From: Pseudomonas fluorescens
GTDB taxonomy: Bacteria; Pseudomonadota; Gammaproteobacteria; Pseudomonadales; Pseudomonadaceae
Direction: 5' to 3'
Assembly: GCF_001902145.1 (NCBI RefSeq)
Contig: NZ_MRST01000021.1
Coordinates: forward strand, 124,001-188,000
DNA length: 64,000 nt
In this document: piece by piece, positions 1 to 9,606 of the stretch
How positions within the stretch are numbered: position 1 is the first letter of the stretch
How the letters are laid out: each line of letters begins with the position of its first letter
Made by a program: the position numbers and the translations under genes
Notes under the pieces: model-generated
What the model was told of the DNA's origin: nothing
The model's input: the letters and a program-made list of their open reading frames with translations, nothing else
Databases searched by the model: none

Positions 1-2546
1 TTGCCGGTGAGCTTGAGTGTCTTGCGGTTCTGATCCAGCTTGAACTGCAACGGCAACACGCCCATGCCTACCAGGTTGGAGCGGTGGATACGCTCGAAGC
101 TCTCGGCGATCACCGCCTTGACGCCCAGCAGGTTAGTGCCCTTGGCCGCCCAGTCGCGGCTGGAGCCGGTGCCGTATTCCTGGCCGGCGATCACCACCAG
201 CGGTGTGCCCGAGGCTTGGTACTTCATGGCGGCATCGTAGATCGCCATTTTCTCGCCGGTGGGGATATACAGCGTGTTGCCGCCTTCCTCGCCGCCAAGC
301 ATTTCATTGCGGATACGGATATTGGCGAAGGTACCGCGCATCATCACTTCATGGTTGCCCCGGCGTGAGCCGTAGGAGTTGAAGTCACGCGGCTCTACGC
401 CCTGTTCGCGCAGGTAGCGCCCGGCCGGGCTGTCGGCCTTGATATTGCCTGCAGGGGAGATGTGGTCGGTGGTTACCGAATCGCCCAGCAGGGCCAGGAC
501 GTTGGCGTCCTTGACGTCCTCGATCACCGGCAGCGGGCCGGCAATATCGTCGAAGAACGGCGGATGCTGGATGTAGGTGGAGTCCTGCTGCCACACGTAG
601 GTGGCTGCCTGCGGTACTTCAATGGCTTGCCATTGCTCGTCGCCGGCAAACACTTCGGCATATTCCTTGTGGAACATGCTGGTGCTGACTTGGGCCACCG
701 CCTCGGCGATTTCCTGGCTGCTGGGCCAGATGTCCTTGAGGTACACCGGATTACCCTGCTGATCACTGCCCAGCGGCTCGCTGCTGATGTCGATGCGCAC
801 GGTGCCGGCCAACGCGTAGGCGACGACCAGGGGCGGCGAGGCCAGCCAATTGGTTTTCACCAGTGGGTGCACGCGGCCTTCGAAGTTACGGTTACCGGAC
901 AGCACTGAGGCCACGGTGAGGTCGGCCTTCTGGATGGCTTTTTCGATCGGCTCGGGCAGGGGCCCGGAGTTGCCGATACAGGTGGTGCAGCCGTAGCCCA
1001 CCAGGTCGAAGCCAAGCTTGTCCAGGTACTGGGTGAGGCCCGCAGCCTTGTAGTAGTCGGTGACCACTTTGGAGCCCGGCGCCAGGGAGCTTTTCACCCA
1101 GGGCTTGCGGGTCAGGCCTTTTTCCACGGCTTTTTTCGCCACCAGCCCGGCCGCCATCATCACGCTGGGGTTGGAGGTGTTGGTGCAGGAGGTAATCGCG
1201 GCGATCACCACCGCGCCGTTTTTCAGGCGATAGGTGTTGCCTTCGTATTCATAATCCGCCTCGCCGACCAGGTCGGCATTGCCCACGGCAACGCCGCCTC
1301 CGCCTTCGCTTTCCAGGCGTCCTTCTTCTTTGCTGGTGGGCTTGAATTGCAGGTCGAGAAAATCGCTGAACGCTTGGCCTACATTCGGCAGGGCGACGCG
1401 GTCCTGTGGGCGTTTGGGCCCGGCAAGGCTGGCCTCGACAGTGCCCATGTCCAGGGCCAGGGTATCGGTGAAGACCGGCTCCTGGCCGGCGTTGCGCCAC
1501 AGGCCCTGGGACTTGGTATAGGCTTCCACCAGCTTGACCGTCTCAGCCGGGCGGCCGGACAGGCGCAGGTAGTCCAGGGTCACCTCATCCACCGGGAAAA
1601 AGCCACAGGTCGCGCCATATTCCGGGGCCATGTTGGCGATGGTCGCGCGGTCGGCCAGGGGCAAATCGGCCAGCCCGTCGCCGTAGAACTCGACGAACTT
1701 GCCCACCACGCCTTTCTTGCGCAGCATTTGCGTCACGGTCAGCACCAGGTCGGTGGCGGTGATGCCTTCCTTGAGCTTGCCGGTGAGCTTGAAGCCGATC
1801 ACTTCCGGGATCAGCATCGACACCGGCTGGCCGAGCATCGCCGCCTCGGCTTCGATCCCGCCCACGCCCCAGCCCAATACGCCGAGGCCGTTGATCATGG
1901 TGGTGTGGGAGTCGGTGCCTACCAGGGTATCGGGGAAGGCGTAGGTGCGGCCGTCTTCCTCTTTGGTCCACACGGTGCGGCCCAGGTATTCGAGGTTGAC
2001 CTGGTGGCAGATGCCGGTACCCGGCGGTACCACGCTGAAGTTGTCGAAGGCGCTCTGGCCCCAGCGCAGGAAGGCGTAGCGTTCGCCGTTGCGCTGCATC
2101 TCGATATCGACGTTCTGCTCAAAGGCGCTGGTGCTGCCGAACTTGTCGACCATCACCGAGTGATCGATCACCAGGTCCACCGGTGACAGCGGGTTGATCC
2201 GCTGCGGGTCGCCCCCGGCCTTGGCCACGGCAGCGCGCATGGCGGCCAGGTCGACCACCGCGGGTACCCCGGTAAAGTCTTGCATCAGCACGCGAGCGGG
2301 GCGGTACTGGATCTCGCGGTCCGACTGGCGTTCTTTGAGCCAGGCGGCGATGGCCTTGAGGTCGGTGCCGGTGACGGTCTTTGCGTCTTCCCAGCGCAGC
2401 AGGTTTTCCAGCAGCACCTTGAGGGACATCGGCAGCTTGTCCAGGTCACCCAGGCTCTTGGCGGCTTCGGGCAGGCTGAAGTAGTGGTAGGTTTTGCTGT
2501 CTATTTGCAGTGTCTTAAGGGTTCTCAGGCTATCAAGGGATGACAT
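1..2546 (-). CDS. acnA: Aconitate hydratase A (3' end beyond window)
   Basis: Aconitase interconverts citrate and isocitrate in the TCA cycle, in the cytoplasm, using a [4Fe-4S] cluster. About 848 residues are present; the family is about 900, so only the C-terminal part of the swivel domain is missing at the window edge. The three cluster cysteines are visible: C454 in SCTNTSN, and C520 and C523 in [10 protein letters not shown] Gly/Glu-rich linker (about residues 402-418, around LESEGGGG) lies just before the third domain, a normal place for variation in the AcnA/IRP class. The ATG at 2546 is preceded by AGGAGT at good spacing. It is divergent from rlmM, with a 196-bp shared promoter region. 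The AcnA rather than AcnB type is clear from motif order and length. Confidence 0.97.
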   Translation of the reverse strand, partial: MSSLDSLRTLKTLQIDSKTYHYFSLPEAAKSLGDLDKLPMSLKVLLENLLRWEDAKTVTGTDLKAIAAWLKERQSDREIQYRPARVLMQDFTGVPAVVDLAAMRAAVAKAGGDPQRINPLSPVDLVIDHSVMVDKFGSTSAFEQNVDIEMQRNGERYAFLRWGQSAFDNFSVVPPGTGICHQVNLEYLGRTVWTKEEDGRTYAFPDTLVGTDSHTTMINGLGVLGWGVGGIEAEAAMLGQPVSMLIPEVIGFKLTGKLKEGITATDLVLTVTQMLRKKGVVGKFVEFYGDGLADLPLADRATIANMAPEYGATCGFFPVDEVTLDYLRLSGRPAETVKLVEAYTKSQGLWRNAGQEPVFTDTLALDMGTVEASLAGPKRPQDRVALPNVGQAFSDFLDLQFKPTSKEEGRLESEGGGGVAVGNADLVGEADYEYEGNTYRLKNGAVVIAAITSCTNTSNPSVMMAAGLVAKKAVEKGLTRKPWVKSSLAPGSKVVTDYYKAAGLTQYLDKLGFDLVGYGCTTCIGNSGPLPEPIEKAIQKADLTVASVLSGNRNFEGRVHPLVKTNWLASPPLVVAYALAGTVRIDISSEPLGSDQQGNPVYLKDIWPSSQEIAEAVAQVSTSMFHKEYAEVFAGDEQWQAIEVPQAATYVWQQDSTYIQHPPFFDDIAGPLPVIEDVKDANVLALLGDSVTTDHISPAGNIKADSPAGRYLREQGVEPRDFNSYGSRRGNHEVMMRGTFANIRIRNEMLGGEEGGNTLYIPTGEKMAIYDAAMKYQASGTPLVVIAGQEYGTGSSRDWAAKGTNLLGVKAVIAESFERIHRSNLVGMGVLPLQFKLDQNRKTLKLTG

Positions 2547-2742
2547 TACATGACTCCTTATGGTCCGCACGGCTACGGACCTGACGGGACGAACAGAGCT
2601 TTCACGTTAGCGCTGTTTTCATTAGCAGGCTAATAACTGGACTCTATCGCTGAGTCCAAGGTTCCGAACTCGGCTATCATGCGCGCGTTTTCATGACAGG
2701 TATTGCGATAGCGCAACGCCGGTTGATTCACCAGGAGATTCA

Positions 2743-3819
2743 ATGAACACCCTTTTTATGCACTGCCGCCCGGGTTTTGAAGGCGAAGTCTGTTCCGAGA
2801 TCGCGGAGCACGCCGCGCGCCTGAACGTTTCCGGCTACGCCAAGGCCAAGACCGGCAGCGCCTGCGCCGAATTTGTCTGCACCGAAGAAGACGGTGCCCA
2901 GCGCCTGATGCACAGCCAGCGCTTTGCCGAGCTGATCTTCCCCAGGCAGTGGGCGCGCGGGGTGTTTATCGACCTGCCGGAAACCGACCGTATCAGCGTG
3001 ATCCTTGCCCACCTGCGCGACTTCCCGACGTGCGGCAGCCTGTGGCTGGAAATGGTCGACACCAATGATGGCAAGGAACTGTCGAACTTCTGCAAGAAAT
3101 TCGAAGTGCACCTGCGCAAAGCCCTGCTTAACGCCGGTAAGCTGGTGGACGACCCGAGCAAGCCGCGCCTGCTGCTGACCTTCAAGAGCGGCCGCGAAGT
3201 GTTCATGGGCCTGGCCGAGTCGAACAACTCGGCGATGTGGCCCATGGGCATCCCGCGCCTCAAGTTCCCGCGTGACGCACCCAGCCGCTCCACCCTCAAG
3301 CTGGAAGAGGCCTGGCACCATTTTATCCCCCGTGACCAGTGGGACGAACGCCTGCACGGCGACATGACCGGCGTCGACCTCGGCGCAGCGCCGGGCGGTT
3401 GGACCTGGCAACTGGTCAACCGTGGCATGCTGGTGACCGCCATCGACAACGGCCCCATGGCCGAAAGCCTGATGGACACAGGCCTGGTGCAACACCTCAT
3501 GGCCGACGGCTTCACCTTCGTGCCCAAGCAGCCGGTGGACTGGATGGTCTGCGATATTGTCGAGAAACCCGCGCGCAACGCGGCACTCTTGGAAACCTGG
3601 ATTGGCGAAGGGCATTGCCGCGAGGCGGTGGTGAACCTGAAGTTGCCGATGAAACAGCGTTACGCCGAGGTGAAGCGCCTGCTGGAGCGCATCGAAGAGG
3701 GCTTCAAGGCGCGTGGCATTCGTGTGGAGATCGGCTGCAAGCAGCTCTACCACGACCGCGAAGAAGTGACCTGTCACCTGCGCCGCCTGGTAGACGTAAA
3801 GAAATCTAAAGGCCGCTGA
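2743..3819 (+). CDS. rlmM: 23S rRNA 2'-O-ribose C2498 methyltransferase RlmM
   Basis: RlmM methylates the 2'-hydroxyl of C2498 in 23S rRNA with S-adenosylmethionine. The protein has 358 residues, the usual length. The N-terminal half is the RNA-binding THUMP-like part. The Rossmann methyltransferase domain starts near residue 205, with the SAM-binding motif DLGAAPGGWTW at 212-222. The later motif VVNLKLPMKQR fits the catalytic lysine region of FtsJ-like enzymes. The start at 2743 is set by AGGAGATTCA directly upstream. It stands alone between the acnA promoter and a REPIN at 3827-3915. Confidence 0.96.
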   Translation: MNTLFMHCRPGFEGEVCSEIAEHAARLNVSGYAKAKTGSACAEFVCTEEDGAQRLMHSQRFAELIFPRQWARGVFIDLPETDRISVILAHLRDFPTCGSLWLEMVDTNDGKELSNFCKKFEVHLRKALLNAGKLVDDPSKPRLLLTFKSGREVFMGLAESNNSAMWPMGIPRLKFPRDAPSRSTLKLEEAWHHFIPRDQWDERLHGDMTGVDLGAAPGGWTWQLVNRGMLVTAIDNGPMAESLMDTGLVQHLMADGFTFVPKQPVDWMVCDIVEKPARNAALLETWIGEGHCREAVVNLKLPMKQRYAEVKRLLERIEEGFKARGIRVEIGCKQLYHDREEVTCHLRRLVDVKKSKGR

Positions 3820-3826
3820 TATTAAA

Positions 3827-3915
3827 TGTGGGAGCTGGCTTGCCTGCGAAAGCGGTATAACAGTCGAAATTTATGTTGAATGTGCCCCCGTCATCGCGGG
3901 CAAACCCGCTCCCAC
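3827..3915. repeat. REPIN (tgtgggagctggcttg type, imperfect)
   Basis: Two inverted REP arms flank a short loop: tgtgggagctggcttg on the left and cccgctcccaca on the right. The arms differ (cctgcgaa against cgcgggcaaa), so this doublet mixes two arm subtypes. It fills most of the rlmM-tusA gap. Confidence 0.85.
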
Positions 3916-3948
3916 ATTGTTGAGCGGTGCCAGTTTCAGGAGTGAAGT

Positions 3949-4194
3949 ATGAGTGTTGATTTACCGGTTGATGGCACCCTCGACGCCACCGGCCTCAACT
4001 GCCCGGAACCCGTGATGATGCTGCACCAGCACATCCGCGACCTGCCGGCGGGTGGCCTGCTCAAGGTGATCGCGACCGACCCGTCGACCCGCCGTGACAT
4101 CCCCAAGTTCTGTGTGTTTCTAGACCACGAACTGGTGGATCAACAGGAAGATGCTGGCACCTACCTGTACTGGATCCGCAAGAAACCTGATTGA
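3949..4194 (+). CDS. tusA: Sulfur carrier protein TusA
   Basis: TusA accepts persulfide sulfur from a cysteine desulfurase and passes it on for 2-thiolation of tRNA wobble uridines. It is cytoplasmic, 81 residues, normal length. The diagnostic motif is [13 protein letters not shown], with the sulfur-carrying cysteine at C18 followed by Pro. An AGGAGTGAAGT ribosome site precedes the ATG. The gene is flanked on both sides by REPINs, so it is probably transcribed alone. Confidence 0.95.
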   Translation: MSVDLPVDGTLDATGLNCPEPVMMLHQHIRDLPAGGLLKVIATDPSTRRDIPKFCVFLDHELVDQQEDAGTYLYWIRKKPD

Positions 4195-4196
4195 CC

Positions 4197-4296
4197 TGTA
4201 GGAGCGAGCTTGCTCGCGAAAAACCTGAGAGCGCCGCGTTAAATCAGAAACGCTGCGTTATCGTTAACGTTTTTCGCGAGCAAGCTCGCTCCTACA
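4197..4296 (-). repeat. REPIN, tgtaggagcgagcttgctcgcg type
   Basis: A 100-bp inverted doublet with arms tgtaggagcgagcttgctcg and its complement. The loop contains gcgttatcgttaacg next to the right arm; this asymmetric loop mark recurs in the other members of the family and is used here to assign orientation. The right arm reaches into the MATE gene and supplies its stop codon (TAG at 4292-4294). Confidence 0.92.
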
Positions 4297-5695
4297 GGGC
4301 GCGCGTGAGCGCGTTGCCTGCGCGAATGCGTCGGCGTGCACTGCGCGCCAGGCGCACCAGCAACATCCCCGCCGCACAGCTCAAGCCCACGATCAGCCCT
4401 TGCCATAAACCGCTCGGGCCGCTGGGCTCACCGAGCCAGTCGGTCAGGCCCAAGGCATAACCCACTGGCAAGCCCACACCCCAATAGGCGAACAAGGTCA
4501 GCACCATGGTCACCCGGGTGTCCTGGTAGCCGCGCAATGCGCCGGCGGCGGTGACCTGGATCGAGTCAGAGAACTGGAACAGCGCCGAGAACACGATCAG
4601 CATCGATGCCAGGTGGATCACCACCGGGTCGGGGGTGTAGATCGCTGCAATCTGCTCGCGAAACAGCAGCATCAAGCTGCACGACAGGCACGCATAGGCC
4701 AATGCAGTGCCCATGCCGACCCCGGCCGCAAAGCGCGCTTCACGCGGTTCGCCACGCCCCAGGGCCTGACCGACGCGCACGGTCACGGCCATGCTCAGGG
4801 AGTAGGGGATCATGAATACCAAAGAACTGACATTCAACGCGATCTGATGGCCGGAAACCACGGTAGCGCCCAGGCTGCCGAGCAACAGGGCAATCACTGC
4901 GAAAATGCTCGACTCGGCGAAGATCGCCACGCCAATCGGCAGGCCGATGCCCAGGATGCGCTTGATCACCGTCCATTGCGGCCAGTCGAAGCGCTTGAAC
5001 AGTTCGCTGCTCTGGTACACCGGGCCCCAGCGCGTCCAGCCGGCCAGGCCGAGCATCATCACCCACATCGCAATGGCAGTGGCCCAGCCGCAGCCCACGC
5101 CGCCCATGGCCGGCACGCCGAAGTGGCCATAAATGAAGATGTAGTTCAGCGGAATATTCAGCGCCAGGCCACAGAGGCCCATGACCATGCTCGGCCGCGT
5201 ACGGCCCAGGCCATCACTGAAGCAGCGCAGCACGTAATACAGCGCAATCGCCGGCATACCCGCGGCGATGCCATGCAGGTAACCCATGGACGGCTCGATC
5301 AGGTCGGGTTCGACCTTCATCGCATGCAGGATCGGCTCGGCACACAGCAACAGCAGCGCACCGCAGAGGCCGACCACCACGGCCAACCACAACGATTGGC
5401 GTACCAACGGCCCGATCTCGGCCAGTTTGCCCGCCCCATAACGCTCGGCCACTTTCGGTGTGGTGGCCAGCAAGGTGCCGGTCATCAGCAGATACACCGG
5501 GATCCAGATCGAATTACCCAGGCCCACCGCCGCCAGGTCCTGCGGGCTCACGCGCCCAGCCATCACCGCATCGACAAAACTCATCGCGGTGGTTGCCAGT
5601 TGGCCAATCATGATCGGCAAGGCCAGCGTCAGCAGGCCACGCACTTCCCGGCTGATGCGGGCGGGGCGGGAGAGGGTAGCGGTGGCAGTGTTCAC
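4292..5695 (-). CDS. MATE family multidrug efflux pump (NorM/PmpM-like)
   Basis: This is a cation-coupled efflux antiporter of the inner membrane. The protein is about 467 residues with roughly twelve hydrophobic segments in two similar halves, as in MATE proteins. The first segment, LTLALPIMIGQLATTAMSFV, and the motif VDAVMAGRVSPQDLAAVGLG are typical of the NorM branch. The start is uncertain: a GTG at 5695 (reading VNTATATLSRP, with GGA about 9 bases upstream) is preferred over a TTG six codons earlier at 5713. The stop codon TAG lies inside the flanking REPIN, so the last few residues (ALTRAL) border directly on the repeat. Substrates cannot be told from sequence. Confidence 0.9.
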   Translation of the reverse strand: MNTATATLSRPARISREVRGLLTLALPIMIGQLATTAMSFVDAVMAGRVSPQDLAAVGLGNSIWIPVYLLMTGTLLATTPKVAERYGAGKLAEIGPLVRQSLWLAVVVGLCGALLLLCAEPILHAMKVEPDLIEPSMGYLHGIAAGMPAIALYYVLRCFSDGLGRTRPSMVMGLCGLALNIPLNYIFIYGHFGVPAMGGVGCGWATAIAMWVMMLGLAGWTRWGPVYQSSELFKRFDWPQWTVIKRILGIGLPIGVAIFAESSIFAVIALLLGSLGATVVSGHQIALNVSSLVFMIPYSLSMAVTVRVGQALGRGEPREARFAAGVGMGTALAYACLSCSLMLLFREQIAAIYTPDPVVIHLASMLIVFSALFQFSDSIQVTAAGALRGYQDTRVTMVLTLFAYWGVGLPVGYALGLTDWLGEPSGPSGLWQGLIVGLSCAAGMLLVRLARSARRRIRAGNALTRAL

Positions 5696-5816
5696 GTACA
5701 GGTGTCCAATCAAAAGGCAGTCGCAAGGACGGCGGATTCTACGCGTTGACGCAGCGGTCAGGAAAAAAGCTGTGTTGCTGATTTGTAATGCAACCTCGCA
5801 GGCGCCCCATATCTCT

Positions 5817-5905
5817 TGTGGGAGCGGGCTTGCTCGCGAATGCGGTGGGCCAGTCAGAGGTGTACTGACTGATACCCCGCATTCGCGAGCAAGCCCGCTC
5901 CCACA
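5817..5905. repeat. REPIN, tgtgggagcgggcttgctcgcg type
   Basis: Near-perfect inverted arms tgtgggagcgggcttgctcg and complement, joined by a loop of about 30 bp. It lies between the divergent MATE and pdxB genes. Confidence 0.93.
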
Positions 5906-5969
5906 CTCGATCTACGCTGGAACATAGATCCCATGCCTGTACACTGCCAATCCGCCAAAGGAGCCTGCC

Positions 5970-7112
5970 ATGCTGATTGTTGCCGACGAAAATATCCCGC
6001 TGCTCGATGCATTCTTCGAAGGGTTTGGCCAGATTCGCCGCGTGCCTGGTCGTTCCATCGACCGTGCCACGGTCGAGCAGGCCGACGTGCTGCTGGTGCG
6101 CTCGGTGACCAACGTCAACCGTGCCTTGCTCGAGGGCAGCCAGGTGCGCTTTGTCGGCACTTGCACCATCGGCACCGACCACCTGGACCTCGACTACTTC
6201 AAGCAAGCGGGTATCCAGTGGTCCAGCGCGCCCGGCTGCAATGCGCGGGGGGTGGTGGACTATGTGCTTGGCAGCTTGCAGACCTTGGCTGAAATCGAAG
6301 GCGCTGACCTCAAGCAGCGCACCTACGGCATCGTCGGTGCCGGCGAAGTCGGCGGGCGGTTGGTCAAGGTGCTTAAGGGTCTGGGTTGGAACGTGCGGGT
6401 GTGCGACCCGCCGCGCCAGATCACCGAAGACGGTGACTACGTCAGCTTGCAGCAGATTATCGAGCAGTGTGACGTGATCAGTTTGCATACGCCGCTGATC
6501 AAGTCCGGCAATGGTTCGACCTGGCACCTGTTTGATCGCCAGCGCCTGGAGCAACTCAAGCCTGGCACCTGGCTGATCAACGCCAGCCGTGGCGCGGTGG
6601 TAGATAACGCCGCCCTGCGCGAGGTGTTGCTGGCGCGCGAAGACCTGCAAGCGGTGCTGGACGTGTGGGAAGGCGAGCCCGAGGTGGACGTCGACCTGGC
6701 CGACCTGTGCGTGCTGGCCACGCCCCATATCGCCGGCTACAGCCTCGATGGCAAGCAGCGTGGCACGGCGCAGATATACCAGGCGTTCTGCACGCACCTG
6801 GGCCAGGAGCCGAGTATTCACTTAAGTGATTTGCTGCCGGCACCCTGGCTGGCCGAAGTGCACCTGAACGCGACGACTGACCCGGCCTGGGCGCTGGCGA
6901 CCTTGTGCCGCAGTGTGTACGACCCGCGCCGTGATGACGCGGATTTGCGTCGCAGCCTGGTAGGCACCGTGCAGGAGCAGCGCCAGGCCTTCGACCTGCT
7001 GCGCAAGCACTACCCGGAACGTCGCGAGATCGACGGCTTGAAGGTGCGCATCAAGGGTGAGTCGGGGGTGCTGTCACAGATCGTCACTGCTCTCGGCGCC
7101 GAACACCTGTAA
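5970..7112 (+). CDS. pdxB: Erythronate-4-phosphate dehydrogenase
   Basis: PdxB oxidises 4-phospho-D-erythronate in the DXP-dependent pathway to pyridoxal 5'-phosphate. It has 380 residues, the family length. The D-2-hydroxyacid dehydrogenase fold is clear: the nucleotide-binding [13 protein letters not shown] segment, then the catalytic triad R207 (in [10 protein letters not shown]), E236 (in WEGEPE) and H253 (in TPHIAGYS). The C-terminal roughly 95 residues form the PdxB-specific dimerisation domain. The start ATG follows AAAGGAGCCTGCC. It is monocistronic: a REPIN begins two bases after the stop and the next gene is on the other strand. Confidence 0.97.
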   Translation: MLIVADENIPLLDAFFEGFGQIRRVPGRSIDRATVEQADVLLVRSVTNVNRALLEGSQVRFVGTCTIGTDHLDLDYFKQAGIQWSSAPGCNARGVVDYVLGSLQTLAEIEGADLKQRTYGIVGAGEVGGRLVKVLKGLGWNVRVCDPPRQITEDGDYVSLQQIIEQCDVISLHTPLIKSGNGSTWHLFDRQRLEQLKPGTWLINASRGAVVDNAALREVLLAREDLQAVLDVWEGEPEVDVDLADLCVLATPHIAGYSLDGKQRGTAQIYQAFCTHLGQEPSIHLSDLLPAPWLAEVHLNATTDPAWALATLCRSVYDPRRDDADLRRSLVGTVQEQRQAFDLLRKHYPERREIDGLKVRIKGESGVLSQIVTALGAEHL

Positions 7113-7113
7113 C

Positions 7114-7213
7114 TGTAGGAGCGAGCTTGCTCGCGAAAATCGCCAACGATAACGCGGGAAACCTGGAAAAACGCGATGCCCTTGCGTTTTTCGCGAGCAA
7201 GCTCGCTCCTACA
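7114..7213 (+). repeat. REPIN, tgtaggagcgagcttgctcgcg type
   Basis: A 100-bp doublet with perfect outer arms. The loop carries ccaacgataacgcg next to the left arm, the opposite orientation to the copy at 4197. Confidence 0.93.
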
Positions 7214-7226
7214 GGGGGCATAAAAA

Positions 7227-7247
7227 ACCCGGCCACCTGGGCCGGGT
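7227..7247 (-). terminator. Rho-independent terminator for the 57-residue gene
   Basis: A GC-rich hairpin (acccggcc, loop acctg, ggccgggt) is followed on the minus strand by a run of six T. It sits 20 bp after the stop of the leftward small gene. Confidence 0.85.
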
Positions 7248-7266
7248 CTGAAAGAGCGTGGGCGCT

Positions 7267-7440
7267 TCAGCCTTGCTGGGCAGGCTTGACCAGTCGCTGT
7301 TCCAGCTCGCTGCAGGCTTGCTGGATCATTTCTTCGGTAATCTGCACTTCCCGGCCCTTGGCATCGATATACGAGCAAGGCAGCTGCTGCGGCTGGCGGA
7401 TCACTTCAATCTTGGCGTCGCTGCTATTTTGCAAGGTCAT
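7267..7440 (-). CDS. Small conserved hypothetical protein (57 aa)
   Basis: A small acidic protein with no membrane segment or signal peptide; the function is not known to me. It begins MTLQNSSDAKIEVIRQPQ and ends KPAQQG; the middle (QITEEMIQQACSELEQRL) looks like an amphipathic helix. The ATG at 7440 is chosen because GAGGAGACAGGCC stands just before it; the longer ATG at 7455 overlaps this ribosome site. Its own terminator follows. A gene of this kind next to pdxB is, as far as I recall, common in pseudomonads. Confidence 0.8.
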   Translation of the reverse strand: MTLQNSSDAKIEVIRQPQQLPCSYIDAKGREVQITEEMIQQACSELEQRLVKPAQQG

Positions 7441-7684
7441 GGCCTGTCTCCTCATCAGGTTGTGTACCTACTTTAATTGCCCCACATGAACGCGCTGTTA
7501 CAACTCCTTACACGCTCGTCGGTTCGAACACCCAGTCCACCAGAAACCGGTACATATTTCCAGATGAGTCTTAGACCGATAGCCTCTAGCGGCCTGCATC
7601 GGTGGGCATAATTAACCTGACTCATTGTTATTTGTGCAAGTTCCCCCAATGTTGATGTATAGACTCTCCATTGGTGATCCTTCC

Positions 7685-9463
7685 ATGTTCTCAATCCGTC
7701 AACGCCGTGCGATTCGCCTGGCCAGCCGCTTTATTGCGCCCTACCGTTGGCAGGCGCTTGGCGCACTGCTGGCGCTGATCGTCACCGCTGGCATCACCTT
7801 GTCCATGGGGCAGGGCATACGCCTGTTGGTGGACCAAGGTTTCATGACCCAGTCGCCGCACCTGCTCAACCAGTCAATCGGCCTGTTCATGCTGCTGGTG
7901 CTAGGCCTGGCCGTGGGCACCTTCACGCGGTTTTACCTGGTGTCGTGGATTGGCGAGCGGGTGGTGGCCGATATTCGCCGGCAGGTGTTCAACCATCTGA
8001 TCTACCTGCACCCCGGCTTCTACGAGAACAACCGCAGCTCGGAAATCCAGTCGCGGCTGACCACCGACACCACCTTGCTGCAATCGGTGATCGGCTCATC
8101 ACTGTCGCTGTTTCTGCGCAATGCCCTGATGGTGATCGGCGGCATCGTGTTGCTGTTTATCACTAACCCCAAGCTCACCAGCATCGTGGTGGTGGCGTTG
8201 CCGCTGGTGCTGGCGCCGATTCTGATCTTCGGGCGCCGGGTGCGCAGCCTGTCGCGTTTGAGCCAGGACCGTATCGCGGACGTCGGCAGCTATGTCGCCG
8301 AGACGCTGGGCCAGATCAAGACCGTGCAGGCCTATAACCATCAGGTGCAGGACGAACAGCGCTTTGCCGTTACCGTCGAAGACGCCTTTGTCACGGCACG
8401 TAAACGCATCTTGCAGCGCTCCTGGCTGATCACCCTGGTGATCATGCTGGTGCTCGGCGCGGTGGGCGTGATGCTGTGGGTGGGCGGCATGGACGTGATC
8501 AGTGGGCGCATTTCAGGCGGTGAGCTGGCGGCGTTCGTGTTCTACAGCCTGATTGTCGGCAGCGCCGTCGGCACCCTGAGCGAAGTGCTTGGCGAGTTGC
8601 AGCGTGCCGCCGGGGCAGCCGAGCGTATCGGTGAGCTGTTGCAGTCAGGCAACGAGATCCAGGCGCCGGCCACAGGCGGCGTACGTTTGCCGGAACGGGT
8701 CAGTGGCCGCATGGAACTGCAAGACCTACGCTTTTCTTATCCATCGCGACCGGACAGCTACGCCATCGACGGCTTGAACCTGACCATCAACCCGGGCGAA
8801 ACCCTGGCGTTGGTAGGGCCGTCCGGTGCGGGCAAATCGACGATTTTTGATCTGCTGCTGCGCTTCTACGACCCCCAGCAAGGCCGCATCCTGCTCGAAG
8901 GCCAGCCGCTGACCGAGCTTGATCCGTTAGACCTGCGGCGCCATTTCGCCCTGGTGTCCCAGAGCCCGGCGTTGTTTTTCGGCAGCGTCGAGGACAACAT
9001 CCGCTACGGCAACCCCTCTGCCACCACCGCCCAGGTAGAAGCCGCCGCCCGAATCGCCCACGCCCACGACTTCATCCTGAAAATGCCCGACGGCTACCAG
9101 ACCCATTTAGGTGAAAGTGGCCAGGGCCTCTCCGGTGGCCAGCGCCAACGCCTGGCTATCGCTCGCGCCTTGCTGGTCGACGCGCCGATCCTGCTGCTGG
9201 ACGAAGCCACCAGCGCCCTCGACGCCCAGAGTGAACACCTTATCCAGCAAGCGCTGCCGCAGCTGATGCAGGGGCGCACCACGCTGGTGATCGCTCACCG
9301 TTTGGCCACGGTGAAGAATGCCGACCGCATTGCGGTGATGGACCAGGGCAAGCTGGTGGCGGTGGGCACGCACCAGCAGTTGATTGCGAACAACCCGTTG
9401 TATGCGCGGTTGGCGGCGTTGCAATTCAGTGATGGGGATGAACAGGTGAGTCAGCGCCCATAA
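7685..9463 (+). CDS. ABC exporter, fused permease and ATPase (MsbA/multidrug type)
   Basis: A half-transporter that would work as a homodimer in the inner membrane, exporting lipid or drug-like substrates. From the ATG at 7685 it has 592 residues. Residues about 1-310 form the six-helix exporter domain, starting with APYRWQALGALLALIVTAG. The nucleotide-binding domain follows, with Walker A GPSGAGKST near 378, signature LSGGQRQ near 481, Walker B ILLLDEATSALD near 500 and the switch histidine in IAHRLAT near 538. No strong ribosome site marks the start; ATGs at 7649 and 7655 would lengthen it by 10-12 residues. It resembles MsbA, but the essential msbA gene usually sits elsewhere with lpxK, so the substrate is left open. 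Confidence 0.88.
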   Translation: MFSIRQRRAIRLASRFIAPYRWQALGALLALIVTAGITLSMGQGIRLLVDQGFMTQSPHLLNQSIGLFMLLVLGLAVGTFTRFYLVSWIGERVVADIRRQVFNHLIYLHPGFYENNRSSEIQSRLTTDTTLLQSVIGSSLSLFLRNALMVIGGIVLLFITNPKLTSIVVVALPLVLAPILIFGRRVRSLSRLSQDRIADVGSYVAETLGQIKTVQAYNHQVQDEQRFAVTVEDAFVTARKRILQRSWLITLVIMLVLGAVGVMLWVGGMDVISGRISGGELAAFVFYSLIVGSAVGTLSEVLGELQRAAGAAERIGELLQSGNEIQAPATGGVRLPERVSGRMELQDLRFSYPSRPDSYAIDGLNLTINPGETLALVGPSGAGKSTIFDLLLRFYDPQQGRILLEGQPLTELDPLDLRRHFALVSQSPALFFGSVEDNIRYGNPSATTAQVEAAARIAHAHDFILKMPDGYQTHLGESGQGLSGGQRQRLAIARALLVDAPILLLDEATSALDAQSEHLIQQALPQLMQGRTTLVIAHRLATVKNADRIAVMDQGKLVAVGTHQQLIANNPLYARLAALQFSDGDEQVSQRP

Positions 9464-9467
9464 AAAA

Positions 9468-9491
9468 TGCCCGCATCTATCGATGCGGGCA
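9468..9491 (-). terminator. Perfect hairpin terminator between ABC exporter and slt
   Basis: Arms tgcccgcatc and gatgcgggca with a 4-base loop. The U-tract is on the minus strand (six T), so it best terminates leftward transcription from slt after it crosses the REPIN. On the plus strand it starts 5 bp after the ABC gene stop but has no T run. Confidence 0.75.
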
Positions 9492-9501
9492 ATGGAACCT
9501 C

Positions 9502-9601
9502 TGTAGGAGCGAGCTTGCTAGCGAAAAACTCATAGGCGCCGCGTTCATTCAGTAAGCACGCGTTATCGTTGACGTTCTTCGCGAGCAAGCTCGCTCCTAC
9601 A
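9502..9601 (-). repeat. REPIN, tgtaggagcgagcttg type
   Basis: A 100-bp doublet. The left arm carries one mismatch (gcttgctagcg in place of gcttgctcgcg). The loop mark gcgttatcgttgacg is next to the right arm. Confidence 0.92.
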
Positions 9602-9606
9602 AACTA

